This document shows, in pieces, positions 1 to 11,636 of a DNA stretch of 64,000 nucleotides; the stretch's first letter is position 1; each line of letters opens with the position of its first letter. Made by a program: the position numbers and the translations under genes. The stretch is taken from the NCBI GenBank assembly GCA_034509735.1, contig JACGWO010000008.1, forward strand, positions 12,411,864-12,475,863, in the 5' to 3' direction. Origin of the DNA: Sesamum alatum. Taxonomy: Eukaryota; Streptophyta; Magnoliopsida; Lamiales; Pedaliaceae. The notes under the pieces are model-generated. The model saw nothing but the letters and a program-made list of their open reading frames with translations. It made no database searches and was not told the origin of the DNA.

Positions 1-762
1 CACGAGAGGAGCCTCTGTCCGCCGGAACTTCTAGCAAACGCTCGAAGATTGTGCTACCGACCATCGTGGAGAAGTTGCCCCCGCGGAAGATGTCTTGAAG
101 AAGCCAAAGAAGAATTTTGAGGCTCCACCTTCTTCCATGATTTTCTGCCCTCAAGCTATCAAAACGGGGCGGAACGGGTGTTGCTCAAGTTTTATTGGGA
201 ACGCATATGCCAAAAGATCGCGATGACCCCCTTTGAACGACTTCCCGAGGTGAAACAAGTTGTTGATGCTTTGATCAAGGAGATGGCCGTCTACATGAAG
301 GACATATCCCTTTTAGAGAGTCACTTGAATATTTTCTTTTGACGGTGCCTCCAATTACACGAAGACCAAGTCGGAATTTACTCAAAAGATCACGCGTGAG
401 GTTTATGAGAAGTCCCTCTCACTTGCCAAAAGGTGATCTCTCGAGTGCCGAAGCACAAGAAAGGAGCATGGGGACAAGGTGAAGAGTCTTGAAGCCGAGA
501 TCCTCCAAGTTGTTAACCAACAAGGCGTATTGAAAGACAACTCGAGGAACCTGCAACGCAAGGAGGAGTCCATAAACTCATTACTTCATGATGCCAAAGA
601 AACTTTGACCGATCTTCAGAAGGAGGTGGCGACTAAGAAAGAGAAGATCTCAATGCTCAAAAACACCCCTTTATCTTTCCGGAAAGGAGATTGAAGTATT
701 GGAGAAGATGGAAGCATTTCTCGAGGAGTCGAAGAAGGATTTAGCAAACTTTAGTTTATTTG
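1..762 (+). pseudogene. Antisense ORF of Gy1, C-terminal coiled-coil part
   Basis: This stretch reads on the plus strand, opposite to Gy1 gag-pol. Coding fragments in shifting frames include a helical segment around 160-340 and a Lys/Glu-rich, heptad-like coiled coil at 479-694. The reading is broken by stops near 100, 345 and 690. Its place, between the end of integrase and the missing 3' LTR, matches the place of the antisense plant-mobile-domain pseudogene in Gy2. I infer it is the C-terminal tail of the same kind of protein, but the PMD core itself would lie before base 1. The function of such ORFs in gypsy elements is not established. Confidence 0.5.
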
Positions 763-1772
763 CTTGAATGTTTAGAACTTTGAATGTTTATCTTTATCTT
801 TTTCTTGTCTTTTCATTCACCTCTATGTAGACGAATTCTTTGATGCAATAAAATACTCCTTTTACGTAATCTCTTCTCAAAAATTTAGCTTATTACGTAA
901 TATTTGGAGCACTTCTTTTCTCGTTGTCGTTAACCATGGTTGATCAGGCCACAATGGGATGCCGGCCAGCACGCAGGTGCACAAACGGCAAGTGAGCAGA
1001 GACTCTTACCGATTGGGGATTGCAATACTTGTTCGTTATGGGAACTCCCTTGATGTGTGAGGATGCTATTCGTCAAGTATGAAAGTCGTTTCATAACGTT
1101 TGGGCATGGAGATATAAGGTGACTACCGGGCGCCATCCTGTGCGCGAGCAGGAGAGTGATGTGTGTAGCAGATGCTTTATCCTTGGAGATTTGCAAAACT
1201 GTTTCACTGGTGTGTTCCATGGAGTGTTGGAACATCTCCACCAAGTTTCAGAGTTAGACGGTTCCGATTGAGTAGGAAACGACGACGATTGTTTGGAGCC
1301 TGCCAGAGCAGTGAACATGGCGCTGTGTTAGAGAACACGGCCAGGGCGTGTTTCTCTCGGGTTCTTTTTCTTTTTTTTCTTTTTTTTTGCTGACGAGACT
1401 CCTTTCCCCGATACGGTCATTTTTGGCCATCTTCCTTCATTTTTGCTTGATTTCTTCCCATAAAGAGCACGACTTAGCCATAAAAACGTGGCTTAGTATG
1501 CTTGACACCGCTAGAATGTACTTCTTCATTGTGGGAAGAGTTTGCTCAAAACAATAATAAATTTATTTGAAGATATGACTGAACTTAGGAATATATACCC
1601 AAGCTGCCTACGTACCCCGTGAAGGGATCAAGTCAAAACGTAGTTCAAAGAAATTTGAATTTTCTTTCCCCTTTTTTTTTTTTTAATTACAGGAAGTGTG
1701 CCGTGCACAGTTTATACTCATGCGGGCCAGGAGTAACATGCAGCTTAGGCTCGTGCTCATGGAGCGTGGTCT
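763..1772. other. Gy1 non-coding region between antisense ORF and pol end
   Basis: No coding region can be supported here. Short open frames in several frames have no recognisable domain. It is the 3' untranslated part of Gy1, between the integrase stop at 1773 and the antisense ORF. It holds pyrimidine runs near 1366-1390 and 1667-1684. Confidence 0.5.
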
Positions 1773-3092
1773 TCATGGGTAGTAACGCTTCAGAACTTGC
1801 TGTTTATGGACCAATCTGTAGCCATCTTTATCGACCAACTTGTAGGCACCATTCGTGTAGGCTCCTTTTACCACGTAAGGGCCATCCCACTTGGACACGA
1901 ACTTGTTTCCCATTCGCTGTGTAAGGGTGATTGGTCGCCTTACCACCAGGACCAAATCTCCAACTTGAAATGTCCGAGGTCGAACTTTCTTGTTGAACGC
2001 TCTCGTCATGCGGGCTTGATAGCATTGAAGTTGTTGTTGAGCCTCAAGTCTTTTTTCATCCAGTGCCTCTAACTCTTCTAATCTCAGACGAGCATTGTCT
2101 TCGGCGGTGAGCCCTCTTGTATCGCGATGCGGAGCGAAGTATTTGACTCTCCAAGGGAAGCACGGCTTCAACACCATAGACTAAGGAATATGGAGTAGCT
2201 TGAGTAGCGGTCCGATGTGTCGTCCGTATTGCCCATAGCACTTCGCCTATCCTTTCGTGCCAATCTCTCTTTGATTTGGACACCACCTTCTTCAAGAGGT
2301 TGCAAAGAGTTTTGTTGAAAGCTTCCGCCAAGCCATTCGCCGCGGCGTTATACATTGAAGAGTTGTGTTGCTTGAAGCCGAATTGTGCGCATAACTTGTC
2401 CATCGCCTTGTTGTAGAAAGGGTCTTCCGTTATCGGTGATGATGTACCCGAGGCACCCCATACCGGAAGATGATGTTGACGCGGATGAAGTCTACCACAG
2501 TTTCCTTCTTCACTTCTTTGGTGGAATGGCTTCAGCCCATTTTGAAAAGTAGTCGTAGCTGCAAGAATGTAGATGTGCCTGGCAGACGACTTAGGAGTGA
2601 TAGGCCCTACGACATCAAGTCCCCATTGCGTCAAATGGCCATGAGCTACTGTAGGATGTAGAGGCTCTGGCGTTGATGGATGAAGTTGGCGTGCAGTGCA
2701 GGACTCGCATTTCTTCGCGTACTCGAGGCAATCCTTGACCATGTGGGCCAATAGTTAGCCCATCCTTTTGATTTCTGAAGTGGAGCTTCGGGCCGGATTG
2801 ATGTGCGCCCACATACTCCCGAATGAGCTTCTGTCATGGCTTCGATGGTTGCTTCACCGTTCAAGCAACGCTGTAAGTACCTTCGAAAAGATCGCCGATA
2901 CAAGATGTCCTTGTGCAGGATGAAGCGGGATGATCTTCGTCGCACCTCTGTTTTATGGCGAACATCGTCTGGTAGCTTGCCATCTTTCAAATACTCCATC
3001 AACGGCTTTCTCCAATCTTGATCATCCGTGGTAGCGGTCGTGATAGCATAGAGTCTTCCTGATCGGATATAGCAAGTGAGGGAATTACCCAT
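1773..3092 (-). pseudogene. Gy1 integrase (H2C2 finger, catalytic core, C-terminal domain), frameshifted
   Basis: The integrase inserts the cDNA copy into chromosomes. Three overlapping minus-strand fragments make it up. At 2646-3092 is the N-terminal part leading into the zinc-finger region, with the EAHSG motif. At 2056-2750 is the core, with the LDVVGPI segment and a later stretch reading AAANGLAEAFNKTL. At 1773-2177 is the C-terminal domain, with GDLVLVVRR and GPYVVKGAYTNGAYKL, ending at a stop at 1773. Frame changes near 2650 and 2100-2180 show the gene is dead. No chromodomain follows, as expected for Tat elements. Gy2 keeps only the part before the catalytic core. Confidence 0.88.
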
Positions 3093-3511
3093 CTATTACA
3101 CACAGGGACGTTCGTCGTTTCTCCTTCGGATAAGGCCAAAGGTGGTTGCAGGTTGGCTAGTGCATTCTGCCAATTGTTATCTTTCCTTGGGATGTGATTC
3201 AGAGTCACACTCTCGAATCCTTTGAGTAGATGTGACGCCTGCCGGAAGAAAGGTACCAAGTCGTCTTTCTTGACTTCGTATACGTGGAGGGTTTGGTTGA
3301 TGATCAACTTTGAGTCGCCGTAGACTTCTATCTCTAAGATCCCCATCTCCAAAGCCATTTGAAGGCCGATGATCAAAGCTTGATACTCAGCAACATTATT
3401 GGAACATAGTTCATTCAAGACGACGGAGTAAGTTAACACTTGTCTCTCTGGTGAAACAAAGACGATGCCTGCCCCCGCTCCATCGGATCGCGCTGCCCCA
3501 TCAAAAAACAT
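2999..3511 (-). CDS. Gy1 second (archaeal-type) RNase H domain of pol
   Basis: This 170-codon open stretch starts with FFDGAARSDGAGAGIV and contains NVAEYQALIIGL and VYGDSKLIINQ. The D, E and D residues fit the catalytic acids of an RVT_3-type RNase H, and HIPRKDNNWQNALA fits its C-terminal part. A second RNase H after the ordinary RT-linked one is a mark of Tat-lineage Ty3/gypsy elements. It would be one domain of the polyprotein, not a free-standing gene. A homologous stretch sits in Gy2 near 21325-21690. It is open here, but flanking domains are frameshifted. Confidence 0.85.
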   Translation of the reverse strand: MFFDGAARSDGAGAGIVFVSPERQVLTYSVVLNELCSNNVAEYQALIIGLQMALEMGILEIEVYGDSKLIINQTLHVYEVKKDDLVPFFRQASHLLKGFESVTLNHIPRKDNNWQNALANLQPPLALSEGETTNVPVCNRWVIPSLAISDQEDSMLSRPLPRMIKIGESR

Positions 3512-3577
3512 TGTCCACGCCGGAGGATTTCGACAGAAAAGACATCTTCGTCAGGAAAGTCATCGGATATCTCCCAT

Positions 3578-4356
3578 TCAGCTGGCACAGGGTGGCTCAG
3601 CTAGGAAGTTTGCAAGAGCTTGTCCTTTGACGGCTTTTTGGGGCACATACTCTATCTCGTATTGGTTGAACACGATGGACCATTTTGCCAATCTCCCGGA
3701 GAGTACAGGTCTTGACATCACGAACTTGACCGGATCAGCACGAGATGTGAGTCTTATGGAGTACGCCTCGAAATAATGCCTCAACTTCTTGATGGCATAG
3801 AAATAGTGCTAAGCAGATTTTCTCCACGGGTGAGTACTTTAATTCATTTTCAGTCAAAGTTCCTACTTAGGTAATATAGGGCTTTCTCTTCCCTTCTTCA
3901 TTCTCTTGTGTGCCATAAGCGCGCCCACAGACCTTTCTTGCGCTGCTATTGTACAATATAAGCGGCTTCCCGGATGTTGGAGCTCCCAAGACTGGCGGAT
4001 TTAGCAGATGCTTCTTTGATGCTTTCGAAGGCGTTTTGACATCCTTCATCCCACTGGAAAGGGGCGTTTTTCTTCATGAGGTGGTTGAAAGGTTGACATC
4101 TTCCAGCCAGGTTTGATATGAACCTCCTTATGAACGCAAGATTGCCTTGAAGAGACTTCGCAGCTCCTTCAAGTTTCTTGGTGGGCGCATTTTTCTGAAT
4201 GGCGTCTACCTTCGCAGGATCGACTTCAATACCACGGGTGGCGAACAATGAAGCCAAGGGAATTTTCCAGATGTGACGCCGAAGGCCACCACTTGAGGGA
4301 TTCATCTTTAGGTTGTATTTCCTCAAGCGGTTGAATACTATCCGGAGGTCCGCCAA
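3578..4356 (-). pseudogene. Gy1 RT C-terminal part and RT-linked RNase H
   Basis: The fragment 3946-4356 reads ADLRIVFNRLRKYNLKMNP and continues through the RT thumb to the RT/RNase H connection (FQWDEGCQNAFESIK). The fragment 3578-3784 carries RHYFEAYSIRL and GRLAKWSIVFNQYEIEY, which fits the RNase H of Ty3/gypsy pol. About 160 bases between them (3785-3945) are shifted or contain stops. The homologous block in Gy2 is at 20840-21235. In Gy2 it is fused directly to the gag start by a deletion whose right edge corresponds to roughly 3995 here. Confidence 0.85.
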
Positions 4357-5053
4357 GTGTTCTTTCTCTTTTCTTGAGTCTTGACGACTAGGTCATCTAC
4401 ATAACATTCTACCTTGTCGTGCAACATATCGTCAAAAGATGTTCTGCATAGCACGTTTGGTAAGTAGCGCCTGCATTCTTCAGTCCGAAGGGCATCACCT
4501 TTGTAGCAATAAGATTCCTTTGGAGTACGGAAGCGCTGTGCATTCCTCATCTTTAGGTGACATTCTAATTTGGTTGTATCCTGAGGAGCCATCCATGAAA
4601 GACAATGCTTCATGTCCTGTAGTCGCGTCAACCATGAGTTCAATACCGATGGGCAATGGAAGTCATCCTTGGACACGCCTTGTTCAAGTCTCGAAAGTCA
4701 ACACAAATGCGAATCTGGCCATTCTTCTTCTTGACAGGCACAATGCTAGAAATCCACGTCGGGTATTTGACTTCTCTAATAAACCCCCAGCGTCGATCAG
4801 TTTGTTCACTTTCTTGTCTCGATGCGAGGAATGAGGTCCGGACGGAGAACTCTTTGCGACTGCTTAACCGCCGCGCTGCATGTTTTATGCCAAGGTGGTG
4901 GATAGCAACTTTCGGGTCTAAACCCGGCATCTCTTTGTACGTCCACGCGAAGACATCTCTATATTCACTTAACGTTTTGAAGTATTGCTCCTCTTCCTCC
5001 GAGCTTAGGAGTGTACTGAACAAATAATGGGGCGCGGCTCTCGGCTGTGCCAA
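4338..5053 (-). pseudogene. Gy1 reverse transcriptase, fingers and palm
   Basis: The fragment 4640-5053 carries EYRDVFAWTYKEMPGLDP, then IVPVKKKNGQIRICVDFRDLNKACP, the typical fingers and palm entry of Ty3/gypsy RT. The fragment 4338-4676 carries the catalytic YVDD box (VECYVDDLVVK) near 4395-4405 and CRTSFDDMLHDK just before it. The two lie in different frames. The SFMDGYSGYNQI-type palm segment can be partly traced at the overlap but is altered. The enzyme would copy the element RNA into DNA; this copy is inactive by frameshift. Confidence 0.9.
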
Positions 5054-6108
5054 GATTCAATTCCTTGAGCTCATCAACAGTTGCTTGTCCGCCATCTTCA
5101 AAGCTGTGGGGTGCGTTTTGGACTTCATCTTCGGAAGCGTCCGAGTCGGAACCTTCGTCAATGCTAACATGATTGGAAGCGACGATAACTTCTATCTCTT
5201 CATCATTCTAGAACGTCGGATGAATCGTGTGATCCCCTAGCGACATGTTGCTTTATTCTAATTGGTCCACCCTGAAGAGATGATTAGAAGTGAAGTCTTA
5301 ACTTCCTTGGGATTGAGATAGACGAAGTGTTTCACCTGCGTCAATTTTTCTTTGGCTCTTCTATCTCATCAAGACGACCTTTCTTCTTATAGTGTTGATC
5401 ACGGCCGTCTCCAAGGCGGTTGAACACTGATTCGCGCTGACGTCGCCTTCGTATTGCTAGATGAAGGTTCCTTCCTGTCTCACCTAGTCGTTCAAAGCAG
5501 AAGTACGCGCCTTAGGCAGTATCCGAGCCTTGTCGAATACCGAGACACGTCTATCATTTGGTCGTTGATTTTCATTGCTCTTGTCATTTTGCAGAAATAT
5601 ATTGTGCAGTTACGCGCTCATTTTTCTTTCTTGTATGAATCTTCACAACAGGGTTTCACCTGGTGAGAAGCCCAAACCGGTACGGGGTTGATCTACGCGG
5701 TTAAGCCTTGTCTTCTCAATTTGTGCTGGCCTCCGTCAACTCGTGGATCTTTTCTCCCGTCAATTCAGGATTTAACTTGTTGAGTCTTGATGGCGCCGAA
5801 GAATCATAGCCGGACTTTACCAAGAGGTGATACGCTTTCGGACCAAATGCCCCCTGCATGTCTTTGTATTGGTGTTTTGGAAGAGGAGAAATCACTCGAA
5901 ATTAGCGGACGTAAGCCAGTAATTGGCATGACTAAACCCACTTCTTGATTTCTTGAAAAGTCATTGGCCCTTGGCTCTTTGAATTGTCTCATTCCCTTGG
6001 AAAGTAACGGAGCGCCTTGCTTTGGTTGGTCTTGCTTTCCTCTGCCATTCGATCGAACCACATATCGAAAACACCGGCGAGTATGGTGGTTTCTTGAACT
6101 CGTGTCTT
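5054..6108 (-). other. Gy1 pol linker between protease and reverse transcriptase
   Basis: No domain is recognisable. Short minus-strand fragments, for example 5804-6061, fit the poorly conserved acidic linker that separates protease and RT in Tat elements. Several stops occur in all frames, so the region is decayed. Confidence 0.45.
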
Positions 6109-6645
6109 TCAGCGGTTTGAGGCTTCGTCAATCGTCACCTTACTAACCTCTTCATTGTTGCTTTTAGAAGGTGTAGCCTCGGGGTGTATCTCTTCGATGG
6201 AATGACCAATCGGAAATCTCGAGGGCAACACTTCTTGCATGGTGTCGGGATCGAGGTAGAGTTTTGCATCAGCGAAGTATGACTCCGCCTCGGTGAAAGG
6301 TTTCATATCAGCATCAACTTTCACGATTTCCCCGTTCTTGACGTATTTGAAGCATTGGTGTAGTGTTGAGGGAACAACTCCATTTTCATGCAGCCACGGC
6401 CTTCCTAGCAGCAGGTTGTAGGAAGTTCTTGCATCGATGACGTGGAAAAGAGTGCTTGCTTTCAATTCCCCTACGATGAGGTCGAGCCGAGTCATGCCAA
6501 TAGCTCGTTGAGTCCCTTGATCAAAGCCCTGGATGGTCAAAACGGCTACGGATAAGTCTTCCAAAGTTATGCCCAACTTCTTCATGGTGGACTTCGGCAT
6601 GATGTTGACAGCAGATCCACCGTCTAATGAGTATGCGATTTACTC
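6109..6645 (-). pseudogene. Gy1 aspartic protease domain
   Basis: On the minus strand, just before 6600, the frame reads SLDGGSAVNIMPKSTMKKLG. DGGSA is the active-site loop of a retropepsin-type protease of Ty3/gypsy elements. The frame continues through IGMTRLDLIVGELKASTLFHVID and YNLLLGRPWLHENGVVPSTL, the typical second half. A stop or frame change after about 6109 separates it from RT. Such proteases cut the polyprotein into capsid and enzyme parts. Confidence 0.88.
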
Positions 6646-8662
6646 TTTGTTCTTGTACGAACCCCAAGACGAAGAAGTGGTCGGTTGTGCGGGCTTCGAG
6701 CCAAGCAGTAGGTCCTCGTCTGTGAAGGATATGGTGGTGCAGCAAGAGACCAACGATTCTCTTCTATGTTTTCTTGGAGAAGCACTCGCGGTCTTGTTCT
6801 TCCGCTCAAAAAATGTCCGTGGGAAGAATTCTTCTAACGTCACCGGAAGGTGCCTGGCGGGTTGTCTTTTTTGACTTGTTTTTCGTCTGCACACGTCGCG
6901 GGCTTTTGTTCGAGCGTGGCTTCCTTGGGAGCATGGGATGGAACTTGTCAACATGCCGTCTTTGTCTTTGTCGCGCGTCACGAGGGTCCATCCTTCGTCA
7001 TCGTCGGTGGGTTCCTCTTTCTTGTTGACGAGCGGAGTTTCAACTTGTATTGGTTCAGACTCCCAAACTGAAGTAAAGATGATGTCGTTGTAATTGATTG
7101 CGTGACTCTAGCTTTTCTTTCGAGACTTGCACACTATTCGTTGCAGTGATGCTGGCGACATTGCCCCCGCTGTCTCTTCGATATCTAAAATTATCTTCCC
7201 TTCCTTGGCTAGCGCCATGATCTTTTCTTTGACCACGAAGCATTTCTCTATAGGATGACTAACCACCGTGATACTTGCATACTTGGGGTCGTTCACCCTC
7301 CCGGCTTCGTCCGGACGCTTTGACTCCGGCAACTCAATCAACTTTCTCTCCAAGAGTTCGTTGAAGATATAAGGCACGTCAGAGTCGGGGAATGGGTATT
7401 CTTTCTCTTGCAGTTCTTTCAACGTAGGCCGGCGTCTGTCACTCGTCATACGTTGGTCTCGGTCTTCTCCAACTTTTTCTTATCGTTTGAAGAAATCTTG
7501 ATAGGAGCCGTTGATGGCCATGGACTCCTTGTCATTTGTTTTGATAAATTTCTCGCTTCTCCTCACATCTTTCTTATCCTTTCTTTGATCGTCGATTGGG
7601 AAGGCGGTTTTATGGTTGCAATACTCAACTCCATGTCATGGGCACGTGTAGCCAATTCTTCGAAGTTTCTTGGTTTGATCCTTGGAGAATGTAGAGAAGC
7701 CCCCAGTGCATACCTTGAATGCACATCTCTATGGCCGACACCTCTGAAAGTTTGTCCTTGCAGTTCAAGCTCAAGGAACGCCAACGGTTGATATAGTCAA
7801 CAACCGGTTCATCCTTCCATTGTCTTGTATTGGTGAGTTCAATCATGCTCACGTGCGCCGAGTGCTGTAGAAGCGGTTGAGAAACTCTCTTTCCATCTCC
7901 TCCCAACTATCAATTGACTCGGGCTCTAAGTCCACATACCAATCAAAAGCATTGCCTTTGAGTGATCGGACGAATTGTTTTACCAAGAGATCACCATCGG
8001 TACCGGCATTGTTGCACGTCTCGATGAAATGGGCATATGCTGCTTGGGGTTGCCTTTTCCATCGAATTGCTGCAATTTTGGCGGTTTGGTATCCCACCGG
8101 CATCCTCAAGGAGTCGACTCGCTTGGTGTATGGCTTCGAGTAGGCGGGCGAGTGCTGTGTAGATCCACCATATTGAGCCTTGATGGTGCTAGCGATCATC
8201 TCCTGCAGCTGTTGGATGGACAACGCGGCGATGGAGGTCGCTGAGTGACTAGACTTTTGGACGAACTCTTCCCTTCGGTGGCTCTTCGTCCGTTCGCTTC
8301 TCTTTTCCGGCATGTTTTGAAGCAGACGAATGATTGTGGCTTGATTCTCCAACGTTGGACGGCTCGAGTTTGTTCATCAACTGAGCAATTGGAGATCTTT
8401 GTCTTCCACAATCTTTTGGAGGTCGGCTATGGCTTGGGCCATTTTGAGCAACTTGTTCCTCCATCGTCGTGGCCTCGGTCATCATGGCGGGGAGAGTGGC
8501 AAAAAGGAGTAGACTTTTGAGTTGATCTCGGTAGGGGCTTGCCGAGTTCGAGCCGTCGGAAGGAGTGGTGTCCACGATCTTGCCCCAGTGGAGGATTGAC
8601 GCGGCAGTGAAGTTGATGATGTTCTTCTCACTCAAGGCGACTTGGTTCTTCTTTGGTGCCAT
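6646..8662 (-). pseudogene. Gy1 gag (capsid) and gag-protease linker, frameshifted
   Basis: The gag start is the ATG at 8662 (MAPKKNQVALSEKNIIN), 87 bases inside the LTR edge; the same start is kept in Gy2 at about 20739. The capsid region (Retrotrans_gag family) lies at 7849-8352. It has AAYAHFIETCNNAGTDGDLL, VRSLKGNAFDWYVDLEP and SWEEMEREFLNRFY, and continues in another frame at 7625-7906 with WKDEPVVDYINRWRSL. The fragment 7108-7449 has SHPIEKCFVVKEKI and LAKEGKIILD, which is usual before the protease in Tat elements. At least four frame changes are visible. Confidence 0.85.
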
Positions 8663-8724
8663 TGAATGCTTGGAAGTGATGATTTGAGTTCTTGCGTAGA
8701 ATGAAGGGATGAGGGGCAGAGATT

Positions 8725-8742
8725 GTCCCACCGGGCGTGCCA
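8725..8742 (-). other. Gy1 primer-binding site
   Basis: On the minus strand, six bases after the LTR end, is TGGCACGCCCGGTGGGAC. TGG pairs with the CCA end of a tRNA, as a minus-strand primer site must. The tRNA species was not assigned. Gy2 has a changed version (TGGAACTTCCAGTGGGAC, at 20660) in the same place. Confidence 0.7.
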
Positions 8743-8748
8743 GAAATT

Positions 8749-9410
8749 TGTTCACACAAAATTTCGTGTCTGCAAAAAATAATTACGAGACAAGAAAAAT
8801 ATGGACCAAACGATATATTAATTTGAATATGAAGTGGTTTACAATCTCTGAATTTAAAGTAACCCCTGATTCTTCTCTACGAATGTGGATTCAAGGGCTT
8901 GAAGCTTGTTCTTGAATCGAATGTGTAATCTCCCTCTTGATTTGTAGAAGGCCGATCACGTAAGTAACTTTGAAATTTCGTATCAAAGCTTGTAGTTGCA
9001 GAGCTTCGTCGTAGGAGAAAGCTTTAGACTTGCTCTTGCTCGATTTCTTGCTTATGTTGTATGTAATGTCCTTTGTGTGAGGTTGAGGCCCTATTTATAG
9101 GCATGAGCTGGGCTTTAGCAGCTTGGCTCTTCACTGGGCTTTATCACCGTGGGCTTTGACATGGACTAGTCTTCTGATGGACTGTATTTCTGACATGTAC
9201 TTGGCCAATTTTAGCCGATCCAAATACATATATATTTATTTCAGATTGACCATAAATATATATAAAACCCAAATTTAATATGGGCTTATGAATTTAATTT
9301 CTTCGTGACGAGCCCAAATTTATTATGGACTTTTTCTTGGAACCCAATTGCTAGCCGATTTATTTGGGCTTTAATTGGTAATTTATTTCCAAAATATTTT
9401 GACGTCAACA
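8749..9410 (-). repeat. Gy1 5' LTR
   Basis: The repeat is 662 bp, read on the minus strand, starting TGTTGACGTC and ending GTGTGAACA. It matches the two LTRs of Gy2 (19993-20652 and 24304-24988) along its length, with scattered differences. A TATA box lies at 9092-9099. Confidence 0.9.
9092..9099 (-). promoter_or_regulatory. TATA box in Gy1 LTR
   Basis: TATAAATA on the minus strand inside CCTATAAATAGGG. It is conserved in the Gy2 5' LTR (20303-20310) and mutated to TATGAATA in the Gy2 3' LTR. It is the expected U3 promoter position. Confidence 0.6.
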
Positions 9411-10530
9411 ATAACCTCTGATCAAATCGAAAATTTCGTATTTGGTCTAACTTTGATATCATATCACCTTATCTAAAAATTTAAATTATTAGAGGGGATT
9501 AATGCAATTTAACAACCCCCCAACCTCAGATTTGCCCTCACTGCCATGCCCGGACCCTTGATCTAGTGTGCCTCTGCCTTCCTCCCCTCCTGTCTTTCCC
9601 TAGCTCCGGCGTGGCAACGGTCAGCGCCTCCACCCCCTCTAACTTTCTCTCTATATGTATGCATTAAATATATATATGTATCTTTTTTATATATAAATAA
9701 GTATAATTTAAAAAATATATGAGTTTATATGTAAAATATATAATTTTAAAATATGGTTATAAGTTATAAATATGTTGATGTAATCTGGATAGTTCATCTA
9801 TATGAGATAAGATCCAATATTATTTTTAAACAAGGGTAAAAAAGTGGCATTTTATAATTACCAAAATAAAAGAAATATATAAAATGACGCATGCAATCAT
9901 TTGTTCATGCACCATTTATGGTTGTTTATTCTTTATTTTATTTTAACTTGTAGAGATAGAAAGAGAAAAATAAAGATAAATAAGTGTGTGTTAAAAATAA
10001 GGTGTATATTTGGGTTTGTTTTTGGAGATAATTTGAAATGGTGTAAAAAGTGTGTTGTATGTATGATTTTGTATATTGGGAGACAAGAGAAATCAATACC
10101 GTTCTTTGTTAAATCATGTCTTTTTTATATATTTTTAATAAATATATATATATATGTATATATTAATATTTATTTTGTTTGTAAGTGGATTTTAGAAATT
10201 GGACCAAAACGCCCCAAAACAACCCAGATAAGGTGTTCTCAATGTAGGATCAAATATTGCCTATCTCATTTTAGAGATGGACCAAAAATAAAAACAACCC
10301 CTGTGTTGCACTGTTTTTCTATATTTGAAAATGATAAAACGATTTTTTAGTATTTTTTTTTTTCTTAATAGAACTTTTTAGTCATATTCAATATGATAGG
10401 GAGATAACTTATATTCACTCATTGTTTGAGAAAAAAAAATATTTAATATTAATATCTTGCATTTCGAGCATCTAGTCAACTTCCGCATGCAGCCGATTTT
10501 CTAGTAATATAAAATGTAACTAAAATTTTT
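9411..10530. other. Gene-free AT-rich DNA
   Basis: No supported gene. It holds a short C-rich segment at 9510-9640 and AT microsatellite near 9660-9760 and 10140-10165. A 149-codon open frame at 9901-10350 has AT-biased composition and no recognisable domain; I do not call it a gene. Confidence 0.6.
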
Positions 10531-11636
10531 GGGTAAATTGCATTTTTGCACCCTGTATTATCATAAAATTGTTCAAAACCCCATGTGTTCAAAAAAATAG
10601 GAAAAAAACCCTATGTTTTCATTAACCCTGCGAAAAACCTCATCTCCGTTAGAAACTAACAGAAAGCGAGAGACAGGCGCCCTGTGTGCGAATTCGGGTT
10701 ACCTTTGACGTATTTTGACCCCTTTTGTTATTGAATTTAACTCAAATGTCCTTCTATTGTGTATTAAATGACACACCTTTGTTTTATTTATTTTGAATTT
10801 ATAAAAATTTTTTTACATTTCTCCTTATCTACATTTTCTTGTTTAATATGCCTAATAAATATAAGTCAAAATATATATATATATATATATATATTTTAAA
10901 TTTGCTAAGATAATAAAATACGTTTCATCGAATAAAATATGAAAAATTAAAATACTTTTTAAGCCCATAGTATAAACATTAAATACTAAAAAAATTAATA
11001 AATTTCGTGTATATTTTTATTAAGTATTAAAATGCAAAAAAAATAATTTTAATATAAATATAATATTAACAAAGATTAAATACTTAGAAAGAAATAAAGT
11101 TTTTCTTAAATATTTATTAAACATTAAAATGCAGAACATGAATTTAATATAGAGTTCAATATTAACAAAAATCTTCAACAAATATTTATATGTTAAAAAT
11201 GTTATTAAGGAAAATAAATTTGTATATATTAAATAAAAATTATAATATTTATAGAAATTATATATTAATATATTAATATTTATCTCAGTATCATATTTAT
11301 AAAAATAAACAAAAGTTTTGATAATAAAACAAAAAATGGGGGCGATGGACCCTTTGCCTGGCTGAGCCACGGCACTAAGCGACGTCGTCGTCCAAATTAA
11401 TAGCTATTATACAATAAAAAGAGATTCAATTATTGTCGGAAAAAAAAAGGATAATATATAGCAAATAAGGGAAAATTTGTCAGTTGAATATAAATTTTGA
11501 CGGTGCTAGTGATAGTTACGGCGAAGGCAAGTGAGCAATATTTCTAAAAATATAGGGGATTTTTAGCCTATTTAATTAACATAGAGGCTTTTTTACAGAA
11601 AAATAAAAATATAGGGAAGTTTTATACAATTATCCC
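10531..11636. mobile_element. Long-TIR foldback element with 9-bp target duplication (Mutator-type)
   Basis: The element starts GGGTAAATTGCATTTTTG and ends with TATACAATTATCCC, the inverted counterpart. It is flanked by AAAATTTTT (10522-10530) and AAAATTTTC (11637-11645), an 8/9 match. It is 1106 bp with a CTCCGTTAGAAACTAACAG block near 10645. A fragment of the same family is in ADH intron 7 near 40475-40630. No transposase is coded. Confidence 0.65.

Larger units (their letters stand above)
1..9410 (-). mobile_element. Gy1: Ty3/gypsy Tat-lineage LTR retrotransposon, 3' end outside window
   Basis: On the minus strand the order from right to left is LTR, primer-binding site, gag, protease, reverse transcriptase, RNase H, a second RNase H, and integrase without chromodomain. 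That is the Ty3/gypsy order, and the second RNase H plus the missing chromodomain point to the Tat lineage. Frames break repeatedly, so the copy cannot make a full polyprotein. The right LTR is at 8749-9410; the other LTR lies left of base 1 or is lost. The right flank is ATAAC, and its partner target duplication cannot be seen. LTR sequence, gag start, RNase H and integrase N-terminus all match Gy2 (19993-24988), so the two copies are one family in opposite orientation. Confidence 0.93.

Noticed and set aside
9901..10350. 149-codon open frame on the plus strand
   Set aside because: AT-biased composition, no domain and no codon pattern; it lies in repeat-rich DNA.
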